From JACZSB01 sp965372015 (GTDB taxonomy: Bacteria; Fidelibacterota; Marinisomatia; SCGC-AAA003-L08; TS1B11): 23,288 nt of DNA. Below the pieces are notes generated by a model that worked only from the letters and a program-made list of their open reading frames with translations, was not told the DNA's origin and did not search any database. Where the stretch lies: positions 1-23,288 of the forward strand of contig CBDVAP010000035.1 in assembly GCA_965372015.1 (NCBI GenBank), in the 5' to 3' direction. Position numbers and translations under genes: made by a program. Shown here in pieces: positions 1-6,167 of this stretch; the stretch's first letter is position 1, and each line of letters opens with the position of its first letter.

Positions 1-410
1 AAGAATCCTTCTTCCGTAACAAGGTTAAGACTTAGGCAAAGGCTCAGTAGCTCGGCATCTTTTAAATCTAACAAGATAGATTCATCAAAATCCGTTTTGC
101 CAGTAACTTGCTGAACTACGCTCAATCCAAAACGACGGACTTTCTCTCTAAGTTCGATAACTGCCGTATTCCATGCATAGTTCAAAGCGCTATCGAAAAG
201 GCCTGAAGCAACTGCAACGCACATTCTTGCTAGATCATCTGTTCTTAATTCTAGCGGTACTTTATTAAGGACTCGTGGAAGGTTATTCCATGCCGATTCA
301 ATTTCTTCATCACTAGCTAAAATATCCCTCGACACACCGAGCGCTTCCGTCAAGACAGCGAGAGCTGGTGTTGTATCCCCAATTATTGCAGGGAGGTTCT
401 CATCCGTCAT
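1..410 (-). CDS. Hypothetical protein, 3' end cut off by window edge
   Basis: An open frame of 136 codons runs from an ATG at 410 to the left edge without a stop, so the C-terminus is missing. The protein starts MTDENLPAIIGDTTPALAVL and looks like a soluble, helical, acidic protein; around residues 69-95 is a segment reading GLFDSALNYAWNTAVIELRE. I do not recognise the family. An AAGGA ribosome-binding-like sequence lies 8 nt before the ATG, which supports this start. The same frame stays open upstream to about position 555 (a stop precedes it), so a longer form with a non-ATG start cannot be excluded. Base composition is clearly more AT-rich than the biosynthetic genes, and a repeat-filled stretch separates it from them, which suggests separate ancestry, perhaps transfer. 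No signal peptide or membrane segment is visible. Confidence 0.72.
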   Translation of the reverse strand, partial: MTDENLPAIIGDTTPALAVLTEALGVSRDILASDEEIESAWNNLPRVLNKVPLELRTDDLARMCVAVASGLFDSALNYAWNTAVIELREKVRRFGLSVVQQVTGKTDFDESILLDLKDAELLSLCLSLNLVTEEGF

Positions 411-632
411 CAGTCTATTCCTTAATTCTGTGGTTCCGACTTCTTCACTATCATTTGTGTAGAAATACACCGGGCCGTTAAATCCGGTTATCGCAATTGT
501 ACCCGTACCCGATGTTAATCTTCTCTGGACTATGATCCAACGATAATACCATAATCAAACTACGCACAATCAGGTATTATAAGCCTTTTTGTACCGTCAC
601 CTTGATGTGCCGGAGCCGCCGGCCGGCGAAAT
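411..632. other. Intergenic region, no gene recognised
   Basis: This stretch lies upstream of the truncated left-hand gene. Apart from the minus-strand frame that stays open through about position 555, I see no convincing gene. A GC-rich palindromic run (GCCGCCGGCCGGC) at about 616-628 marks the switch from AT-rich to GC-rich sequence just before the repeat cluster. Confidence 0.5.
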
Positions 633-681
633 AAACCCACCCTGCTCGCTCTGCGAGGTCCCTCCCTTTTGAAGGGAGGGA
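633..681 (-). repeat. Family B hairpin repeat, copy 1 (inverted)
   Basis: Read on the minus strand this copy has a hairpin of the form TCCCTCCCTT...AAGGGAGGGA, then a second small hairpin CTCGC-AGA-GCGAG, then a tail ending GGGTGGGTTT. The same three-part order occurs in copies 2 and 3 on the plus strand, so this one is inverted relative to them. No coding potential is apparent. Confidence 0.7.
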
Positions 682-759
682 ATGCCGGATTGTGCCGTGC
701 TAAATGCCCGCGTCACCAGATGTGGCAGCTATTACACGCAATCACCATTAACCGCTACT

Positions 760-799
760 CCTTCCCTTAATAAGGGAAGGAACTCGCGCCAGCGAGAAG
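760..799 (+). repeat. Family B hairpin repeat, copy 2
   Basis: Hairpin CCTTCCCTT-AAT-AAGGGAAGG is followed by a second hairpin CTCGC-GCCA-GCGAG and the tail AAGGAAGGGTTTC. Stem bases differ from copies 1 and 3, but both arms change together, so pairing is kept. Confidence 0.7.
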
Positions 800-828
800 G
801 AAGGGTTTCTTCCAGAACAGCCGCCGCC

Positions 829-876
829 CCCCTCTATTTCAAGAGAGGGGCCTCGCAAAGCGAGCGGGGTGAGTTC
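829..876 (+). repeat. Family B hairpin repeat, copy 3
   Basis: Hairpin CCCCTCT...AGAGGGG is followed by CTCGC-AAA-GCGAG and the tail GGGGTGAGTTC. It sits just downstream of the stop codon of the LiaF-like gene, where a transcript hairpin could stabilise or end the message. There is no T-run typical of an intrinsic terminator. Confidence 0.7.
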
Positions 877-882
877 TCCCCC

Positions 883-1554
883 CTAATTCCGAATCTCAAT
901 CCCCCCAAACATCGCCGAGCAGTGGATCCGCACTACCGGCCCTTGATCCCCCGCCTGCCGGGTTTTATCCTCGATGCCGCCCAGGATAGGCGTGCCGGTG
1001 ATGATGATCCGCCACTCGCTGGGCACCCGCACTTCCGCGCCGCCGAACATGACGTTGATCCGGATGCGGCAGTCACGGGCCGGGGAGGCATCCCGCAGGT
1101 CCACCTCGGCGCCACCGAATAGGGCCATGATCTCGCCGCCCTTGAGGCCCTGGCTGGTGATCCGCCGCTCGGCGCCGCCAAACACCACTTTCACGTCGAA
1201 CTGATCGGCGGCCACCTCCAGATCGGTATGACCGAAGTACCTGCGCCCGCCGAAGGCCATCGACAAGCCCACGATGATCAGTATTACCGGCCAGAGCCCC
1301 AGAATATCGTGCCAGTGCAGGACATTCAAGTTGGCCAGCAGGAAGACACAGCCCAGCACCAGCAGCACCATTCCGCCGTTGCGCTCGTCTCCGGTAAACT
1401 TCAGGAAACCGACCAGCAACAGGATCAGCGGCCACCAGGTACCGATAATGGAGCCGAAGTTCAGGATATTGAAATGATCAAACAGGAATAAGATGCCTAG
1501 CAGAGCGATCACCAAGCCGATCCCCTGGTTGCCCCGATTGTGATATTCCGGCAT
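883..1554 (-). CDS. LiaF-like membrane protein with FGGAE repeats
   Basis: This 223-residue protein has two parts. The N-terminal half has about four hydrophobic segments (roughly residues 10-28, 33-52, 60-75, 85-101) containing FDHFNILNFG and FLLANLNVL, as in LiaI/LiaF-type membrane modules. The C-terminal half repeats a short strand motif five times: FGGAER (124), FGGAEV (145), FGGAEV (169), LGGIED (190) and FGGIEI (215), typical of the LiaF C-terminal domain, which is likely a beta-helix-like fold. In Firmicutes LiaF represses the LiaRS cell-envelope stress system; no liaRS genes are in this window, so the role here is unknown. The start is the ATG at 1554, preceded by AGGGGGG. It appears monocistronic and divergent from the gene at 2020. 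Confidence is high for the family and low for the function. Confidence 0.85.
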   Translation of the reverse strand: MPEYHNRGNQGIGLVIALLGILFLFDHFNILNFGSIIGTWWPLILLLVGFLKFTGDERNGGMVLLVLGCVFLLANLNVLHWHDILGLWPVILIIVGLSMAFGGRRYFGHTDLEVAADQFDVKVVFGGAERRITSQGLKGGEIMALFGGAEVDLRDASPARDCRIRINVMFGGAEVRVPSEWRIIITGTPILGGIEDKTRQAGDQGPVVRIHCSAMFGGIEIRN

Positions 1555-1653
1555 ATGTCCCCCCTTTTTTGGGAAAGTTACTATCCCCTGGAACCGGATG
1601 CCCAGCAGGTCCTCCAGCTGGCGGATCGAAGGGGCCTGCCTTTAACCCCGCCA

Positions 1654-1711
1654 TGTCATTCCGAACCATGCCCTGAGCTTGGCGAAGGGGCAGTGAGGAA
1701 TCTCTCTTGCT
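1654..1711 (+). repeat. Family A hairpin repeat, divergent copy
   Basis: The sequence begins TGTCATTCCGAACC and ends GAGGAATCTCTC. The outer stem ATTCC/GGAAT replaces the ATTGC/GCAAT stem of the other two A copies, a paired (compensatory) change. The inner hairpin, based on GCCC...GGGC, is unrelated in sequence to the inner hairpins of the other copies. Confidence 0.6.
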
Positions 1712-1730
1712 GACCGCTATCCGCACACCC

Positions 1731-1815
1731 GGCGAACGACAACGCTCTGTCATTGCGAATCCCGCTCAAGCGGGATGTGGCAATCTCTCCGGCTGAATGT
1801 ATATCCCGCCTTAGC
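1731..1815 (+). repeat. Family A hairpin repeat, copy 1
   Basis: Shared with 2879-2969: a leading GGCGAACGACA, the core TGTCATTGCGAATCCCG...CGGGATGTGGCAATCTC, and a trailing CCGGCTGAATGTATrTCCCGCCTTAGC. The core forms ATTGC/GCAAT and ATCCCGC/GCGGGAT stems. The inner closing pair is C-G here and A-T in the other copy, so the stem is conserved while the bases change. Confidence 0.75.
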
Positions 1816-1837
1816 ACCCCTGTGTTGCCTAAAGATC

Positions 1838-1874
1838 TCCTCTCCCTTGGGGAGAGGGACAGGGTGAGGGTTTC
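1838..1874 (+). repeat. Short family B-like hairpin repeat
   Basis: CCTCTCCC-TT-GGGGAGAGG followed by GACAGGGTGAGGGTTTC. It has the first hairpin and the tail of family B but lacks the middle CTCGC/GCGAG hairpin, so it looks like a shortened relative. Confidence 0.55.
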
Positions 1875-1977
1875 TCTTTGACCTTCGCGTACTTTGCGCC
1901 CCGTAGGCCCGTCCGAAGGCGGGCTTGGCGGCTACTCTTGCCCATCCCCTATTACCTTGCCCCGCTTTCCCTTCCGG

Positions 1978-2006
1978 TTTACTTTCAGTAGTCGCAATCA
2001 TATAAT
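1978..2006 (+). promoter_or_regulatory. Sigma70-type promoter for the plus-strand membrane protein
   Basis: -35 TTTACT at 1978-1983, a 17-nt spacer, and a perfect -10 TATAAT at 2001-2006. Transcription would begin at about 2012-2014, only about 7 nt before the ATG at 2020 and inside the GGAG at 2011-2014, so the message would have almost no untranslated leader. Confidence 0.6.
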
Positions 2007-2019
2007 TATAGGAGCTAGC

Positions 2020-2865
2020 ATGCGCCCACCTGCCAAACCGATTATCGCTTTTCTGATTCCCTTGATCGTCCTTTCCAGCCTGCAACTGATTTTCGCCGCG
2101 ACCGAGGGAATAACGTTGAATGCCATCAATGTCCTGACCACCATCGCCGGGGTGGGGGTCATGGTTCTGCTCCTGGCGGCCCTGTCCAGCCTGTGGCCCT
2201 GGCCCCTGAGCGATCGCATCATGGCCCTGTTTCTGCTATACTATTTTGTCCAGAATGTACCCAGCCTCATAGAATACTACTTCTTCTCAGCGGGGACATT
2301 AGATTTCGTCATCAAGAACTTGGGATTAGGTCTGGTTAACGCGGGACTGGCTGCCGTTCTGATCGCCTGGATGTTCAGGCCGGACACGGAATCCTCCCGG
2401 TTTGGATCAGCCCTGTCAGGCTGGCTGCGGCAACGAAAGTTGTTCTCCTGGCTGTGGCGACTGGTCGCCGCCATGTTGGCCTATCTGCTACTCTACCTCG
2501 TCATCGGGGGGATCGCCTTTCAGTTCACGGGACCCTATTACACCGATCCGGCCTACGGTCTGGAGCTGACCCTCCCCGAGGGCGGCCTGGCCCTGATCGC
2601 CAAAATCCAGCCGTTTCGCACTATCCTATTTCTGGTGGGTCTATCCGGCCTACTGGTGGGCCTGGGAGGAAGTACCCGGCGCGTAGGTCTCTGGGCCGGG
2701 GCGGCCCTGTTCATCCTGGGTGGCTTGGCGCCCCTGTTGGCCGGGGCCTATCACTGGCCGGCGGCCCTGCGGATCTATCACGTAATAGAGGTCTTCTTTC
2801 AGAATGTCCCCGCCGGCTACATTTTCGCCCGCCTGCTCGCCCCTGCTACCGGGGACGCATCTTAG
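2020..2865 (+). CDS. Multi-pass membrane protein of unknown function
   Basis: This 281-residue, very hydrophobic protein has seven or eight likely membrane segments (about residues 8-27, 36-58, 68-88, 101-118, 145-168, 200-216, 223-243 and perhaps 251-272). A loop of about 30 residues (169-199, containing GPYYTDPAYGLELTLPEGG) lies between segments five and six and is probably periplasmic. Two similar short motifs, FVQNVPS (about 76-82) and FFQNVPA (about 259-265), hint at an internal duplication. I do not recognise the family. The open frame extends upstream to 1894, but the start at 2020 is chosen because GGAG lies 5 nt before it, a strong promoter ends at 2006, and the upstream stretch is repeat-like. 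It is the only plus-strand gene in the window and is convergent with ilvE. Confidence 0.8.
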   Translation: MRPPAKPIIAFLIPLIVLSSLQLIFAATEGITLNAINVLTTIAGVGVMVLLLAALSSLWPWPLSDRIMALFLLYYFVQNVPSLIEYYFFSAGTLDFVIKNLGLGLVNAGLAAVLIAWMFRPDTESSRFGSALSGWLRQRKLFSWLWRLVAAMLAYLLLYLVIGGIAFQFTGPYYTDPAYGLELTLPEGGLALIAKIQPFRTILFLVGLSGLLVGLGGSTRRVGLWAGAALFILGGLAPLLAGAYHWPAALRIYHVIEVFFQNVPAGYIFARLLAPATGDAS

Positions 2866-2878
2866 GCGCCGCGCACCA

Positions 2879-2969
2879 GGCGAACGACAGCGCCCCCGTC
2901 ATGTCATTGCGAATCCCGATTTATCGGGATGTGGCAATCTCGCCGGCTGAATGTATGTCCCGCCTTAGC
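2879..2969 (+). repeat. Family A hairpin repeat, copy 2
   Basis: Second well-preserved A copy, in the convergent gap between the membrane-protein gene and ilvE. It shares GGCGAACGACA, the TGTCATTGCGAATCCCG...CGGGATGTGGCAATCTC core and the CCGGCTGAATGTATGTCCCGCCTTAGC tail with 1731-1815. The inner loop is ATTTAT rather than CTCAAG, keeping the closing base pair. It could act as a mRNA 3'-end hairpin for either neighbour; no T-run follows. Confidence 0.75.
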
Positions 2970-3047
2970 GCTACTTACCGTACTTAGCGGCTAATCTCCC
3001 CAGCCCCAAGCGTCAAGCCCCCTGGTCCTCCGGCCACTGCCACTGCC

Positions 3048-3086
3048 AGGCTCGCCGTAGGCGTTGCCTCCGGCTACGCCGAGGCC
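3048..3086. repeat. Family D GC-rich palindromic repeat downstream of ilvE
   Basis: Plus strand: AGGCTCGCCGTAG, a 13-nt middle, then GGCTACGCCGAGGCC. The arms CTCG-CCGTAG and CTACG-CCGAG pair with one mismatch. Both ends match, with one difference each, a segment inside gltB (19633-19702). The sequence between it and the ilvE stop contains a short run of GCAGTA hexamers on the minus strand. It may serve as the 3'-end structure of the ilv-leu operon transcript; it is not a classical intrinsic terminator. Confidence 0.6.
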
Positions 3087-3101
3087 TGCTACTGCTACTG
3101 C

Positions 3102-4037
3102 TTACTGCCCCCCCGCCGTGATGTACGTCAGCCAGTGGCGGTACTCCGGCCGGCGCCCCTGGACGATATCGAAGTACAGGTCCCGCAGCCGGACGGTGAT
3201 CGGTCCCGGCTGGCCCGTACCAAACATATGGCCGTCAATTTCCCGGATAGGGGTCACCTCGGTGGCCGTGCCGGTAAAGAAGGCTTCATCCGCCGCCCGC
3301 AGCATCTCCTTGGTCATGATATCGATTTCCACCGGGATCTCCAGGTCCCCGCAGACTTCGATGATCGACTCCCGGGTAATACCCATCAGGATAGAGGACT
3401 TCTCGTCGTTGGTATAGACTGTCCCGTCTTTTACCAGGAACAGGTTCTGCCCGGAGCCTTCGGCGATGTTGCCCTCCATGTTCAGCAGCAACGCCTCGCC
3501 AAAACCCCTTTTCCGGGCCTCCTGAACCGCCAACATTGAATTCAAGTACTGGCCGTTGGCCTTGGCGGTGGTGGGATAACTTGACCAGTGGGATTTAATC
3601 CAGGGCGAGAGGGTAATCCTGATACCCTTCTCCAAGCCCTCTTTCCCCAGGTAGGCGCCCCAGTCGAAACAGGCAATCGATACCTGCACCGGGCAATTGT
3701 TGGGATGCACCCCCAGGCTGTCATAACCGTAGTAGGCTATGGGGCGGATATAGCAACTTCGCAAGTTGTTGGCCTTAATCACGTCGATGGCGGCCTGTAC
3801 CAGCTCCTCAACGGAATATGGGATCTGCATCTCGAAGGCCCAGGCGGAACTGTGCAGCCGGGTCATGTGGTCCTCCAGCCGGAAGACAGCCGGCCCGTCG
3901 GCGGTTTCATAACACTTGATCCCTTCGAAACAGCCACTCCCATAGTGCAGGGTGTGGGACATGCTATGGGTGGTGCCTTCCGCCCAAGGCTTAAGCCCTC
4001 CATCCAGCCAGATAGTGGGGGTGTGGGTCTGAGCCAT
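3102..4037 (-). CDS. ilvE: Branched-chain amino acid aminotransferase
   Basis: This 311-residue class IV PLP aminotransferase performs the last step to valine, leucine and isoleucine, transferring the amino group from glutamate to the branched 2-oxo acids in the cytosol. Diagnostic features: HYGSGCFEGIKCY near residues 31-43, the PLP lysine in TTAKANGQYLNS (K159), the AEGSGQNLF signature (about 192-200) and GTATEVTPIREI near the C-terminus. Length is normal for IlvE (about 305-310). The start ATG at 4037 follows GGAAGG. It is the last gene of the ilv-leu run, 22 nt after cimA, and ends next to a palindromic repeat. D-amino-acid or aminodeoxychorismate class IV relatives are less likely given the motifs and context. 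Confidence 0.95.
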   Translation of the reverse strand: MAQTHTPTIWLDGGLKPWAEGTTHSMSHTLHYGSGCFEGIKCYETADGPAVFRLEDHMTRLHSSAWAFEMQIPYSVEELVQAAIDVIKANNLRSCYIRPIAYYGYDSLGVHPNNCPVQVSIACFDWGAYLGKEGLEKGIRITLSPWIKSHWSSYPTTAKANGQYLNSMLAVQEARKRGFGEALLLNMEGNIAEGSGQNLFLVKDGTVYTNDEKSSILMGITRESIIEVCGDLEIPVEIDIMTKEMLRAADEAFFTGTATEVTPIREIDGHMFGTGQPGPITVRLRDLYFDIVQGRRPEYRHWLTYITAGGQ

Positions 4038-4059
4038 TATAGTATCCTTCCCTACTGAT

Positions 4060-5652
4060 TCACGCCGGCGTTTGCTCTGCTTGAGCGGTGCTGGCGGTTT
4101 TGAAAAGTTTGTAATTCAGACTATCCCGCAGGGCCTGCCAGCTGGCTTCGATGATATTCTCCGATACGCCCACCGTCGACCACGACTCCTTGCTGTCGCT
4201 GCTCTCCACCAGCACGCGCACTTTGGCGCTGGTGCCCTGTTTCTCATCCAACACCCGCACCTTGTAGTCCACCAGCTTAACCTGCGCCAGTTCGGGATAG
4301 AAGCGAATTAAGGCCTTGCGCAGGGCCCGGTCAAGGGCATTTACCGGCCCGGCGCCCTCGGCGGCGGTATGCTCCTCTTCGCCCTTCACCCGCACTTTCA
4401 TGACCGCCTCGGTCTCAGTGTTCCCGTCATGATCGTAGCGCACGTGAATGCGGCTGTGTAGCACCTCAAAGAAAGGGGTGAACTCGCCCAGCTCCCGCCG
4501 CAGAAGTAACTCGAACGAGGCCTCGGCGCCGTCGAACTGGTAGCCTTCATACTCCAGGGCCTTGATCTTCTTTACCAGGTTAGCCAGATGGTCCTCGCCA
4601 TTGCGGTCCAGATCGATGCCCAGCTCCTGGGCCTTATAGCGGATATTGCTCTTGCCCGACAGGTCGGAGATCAACACCCGCCGGTGCGCCCCCACGGCAT
4701 CCGGGGCCACGTGCTCGTATAAGGTGGCATCCTTCAGCACGGCGCTGACGTGAATCCCCCCCTTGTGGGCAAAAGCCGATTGGCCCACAAACGGCGCCCG
4801 TGGGTTGGGTGCCAGGTTGGCAATTTCCGCCACCGTGCGCGACAGTTCCGACAATCGCTGTAAGTCCAGGTCGTTCCCGGCCTGGTAACCCATTTTCAGC
4901 AAAAGCGTAGGAATCACACTGCATAGGCTGGCGTTACCACAACGCTCCCCGATCCCGTTGATGGTCCCCTGCACGTGCACCGCTCCTGCAGCCACGGCGG
5001 TCACGGTATTGGCTACAGCCAGCTCACCGTCGTTATGGGCGTGGATGCCCAGGGAGGCCTGTAGCTGCTTTTTCACCTTGGTCAGGATGGTCTTGATTTC
5101 CGCCGGCAGTGAGCCGCCGTTGGTGTCGCACAGCACAATGGTATCCGCTCCGGCTTCCTCCGCGGCCTTGACCATGGCCATTGCGAAAGCCGGATCATCC
5201 TTGTAACCATCGAAGAAATGTTCGGCATCGAAAATCACCCGGCGGCCGTGGTCTTTCAGGAAGCGCACCGACTCGTGAATAAGAGTTTCGTTGGCCTGAT
5301 CTTCCAGCCCCAGCCCGACCCTGGAATGGGCCCGCCAGGTCTTGCCGAATATGGTGACTATTTCGGTCTCCGCCTGCAGCAGTGTGTTGAGATTTGGATC
5401 GGAGGCCACTTCACCGGGGCGGCGGGCAGTGGAGCCGAAACAACAGATTTGCGCCTGCCGTAACTGCAAGTCCCGCACTTGACGGAAAAACTGCTCGTCA
5501 CGTGGATTGCTGCCCGGCCAACCGCCTTCAATAATGTCGATGCCAAACTCGTCCAGCAGCCGGGCGATGCGCAGTTTATCGCTTACCGAAAGGTTGACCC
5601 CTTCACCCTGGGTGCCGTCACGCAGGGTGGTGTCGAACAGTTCCACCTTCAT
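4060..5652 (-). CDS. cimA: (R)-citramalate synthase
   Basis: This 530-residue enzyme condenses pyruvate and acetyl-CoA to (R)-citramalate, opening the threonine-independent route to 2-oxobutyrate and isoleucine. The N-terminal HMGL/LeuA-type TIM barrel shows LFDTTLRDGTQGEGVNLS, the CimA-typical IIEGGWPGSNPRDEQFF in place of the LeuA EAGFP motif, LCDTNGG, the metal-binding HAHNDGELAVANT and GTINGIGERCGN. The C-terminal third is a LeuA-type regulatory/dimerisation domain, which in CimA usually binds isoleucine. The ATG at 5652 overlaps the end of leuD by 4 nt, indicating translational coupling. Citramalate is then processed by LeuC/D and LeuB encoded just upstream. A second LeuA was considered and rejected because of the EGGWPGSNP motif. 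Confidence 0.95.
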   Translation of the reverse strand: MKVELFDTTLRDGTQGEGVNLSVSDKLRIARLLDEFGIDIIEGGWPGSNPRDEQFFRQVRDLQLRQAQICCFGSTARRPGEVASDPNLNTLLQAETEIVTIFGKTWRAHSRVGLGLEDQANETLIHESVRFLKDHGRRVIFDAEHFFDGYKDDPAFAMAMVKAAEEAGADTIVLCDTNGGSLPAEIKTILTKVKKQLQASLGIHAHNDGELAVANTVTAVAAGAVHVQGTINGIGERCGNASLCSVIPTLLLKMGYQAGNDLDLQRLSELSRTVAEIANLAPNPRAPFVGQSAFAHKGGIHVSAVLKDATLYEHVAPDAVGAHRRVLISDLSGKSNIRYKAQELGIDLDRNGEDHLANLVKKIKALEYEGYQFDGAEASFELLLRRELGEFTPFFEVLHSRIHVRYDHDGNTETEAVMKVRVKGEEEHTAAEGAGPVNALDRALRKALIRFYPELAQVKLVDYKVRVLDEKQGTSAKVRVLVESSDSKESWSTVGVSENIIEASWQALRDSLNYKLFKTASTAQAEQTPA

Positions 5653-6155
5653 TGCTTACCCTTCTGCCGGTCTTTCTTCGCGGCTATGCTGTTAAGCAGC
5701 CCACCGGCGGCATAGATTCCCTTAAGAAACGGTGAATGGGGCGGGAATGAATAGGTTTCGTTCTGCGAGCGATTGGTAATCAGACCCCGCTCCATGTCAA
5801 TTTCCAGTTCATCACCGTCCCGAACCTGGCCGCTGATGCCGGGAATTTCCACCACCTGGAAGGCGCAGTTGACTGCGTTGCGGTAGAAGATCCGGGCAAA
5901 GGAATCGGCCAGCACCGCCTGCACCCCAGCCCCTCGCAGGGCCCAGACGGCGTGCTCCCTGCTGGAGCCGCAGCCAAAATTCTCCCCGGCAACCAGCAGG
6001 TCGCCCGCCTGCACCCGGGTTGCGAATTCCCGGTCGATCACTTCCATGGCGTGTACTGCCAGGTCGGCCTCGTCGTGAATGTTCAGATAACGGGCGGGAA
6101 TGATCTCGTCCGTGTTGATGTGATCGCGCTTGAAAAGGTGTACTCGCCCCTGCAT
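5649..6155 (-). CDS. leuD: 3-isopropylmalate dehydratase small subunit
   Basis: This 168-residue small subunit pairs with LeuC to isomerise 2- to 3-isopropylmalate and, in this cluster, probably citramalate to 3-methylmalate. It contains DHINTDEIIPARYL near the N-terminus and the aconitase swivel-domain signature GENFGCGSSREHAVWAL with DSFARIFYRNAVN. Its length matches the short LeuD type found in archaea and many bacteria rather than the roughly 200-residue enterobacterial form. The last eight residues or so are highly charged (AAKKDRQKGKQ). It starts 12 nt after leuC and overlaps cimA by 4 nt. Confidence 0.95.
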   Translation of the reverse strand: MQGRVHLFKRDHINTDEIIPARYLNIHDEADLAVHAMEVIDREFATRVQAGDLLVAGENFGCGSSREHAVWALRGAGVQAVLADSFARIFYRNAVNCAFQVVEIPGISGQVRDGDELEIDMERGLITNRSQNETYSFPPHSPFLKGIYAAGGLLNSIAAKKDRQKGKQ

Positions 6156-6167
6156 CGGTTCGGTCCC

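Larger units (their letters stand above)
1555..2019. other. Divergent intergenic region filled with repeats
   Basis: This region separates the minus-strand LiaF-like gene from the plus-strand membrane-protein gene. It holds two family A repeats in tandem (1654-1711 and 1731-1815), one short family B repeat (1838-1874) and the promoter at 1978-2006. Directly upstream of the LiaF-like start, a short minus-strand frame of about 37 codons is open and in frame with it (containing QLEDLLGIRFQGIVTF). It could be a decayed coding remnant or an N-terminal extension; I see no good start for it. Confidence 0.5.

Noticed and set aside
1478..2085. Two minus-strand frames (1478-1753 and 1750-2085)
   Set aside because: Both are composed of intergenic repeats (families A and B) plus antisense of a gene start and show no protein-like conservation signal.
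2454..2987. 177-codon plus-strand frame
   Set aside because: It overlaps the membrane-protein gene in another frame, is Arg/Gly/Pro-rich as expected of a GC-rich shadow, and continues into repeat DNA.
4060..5652. Second 2-isopropylmalate synthase instead of citramalate synthase
   Set aside because: The EGGWPGSNP motif and overall length match CimA, while the true LeuA with EAGFP lies at 7454-9040.
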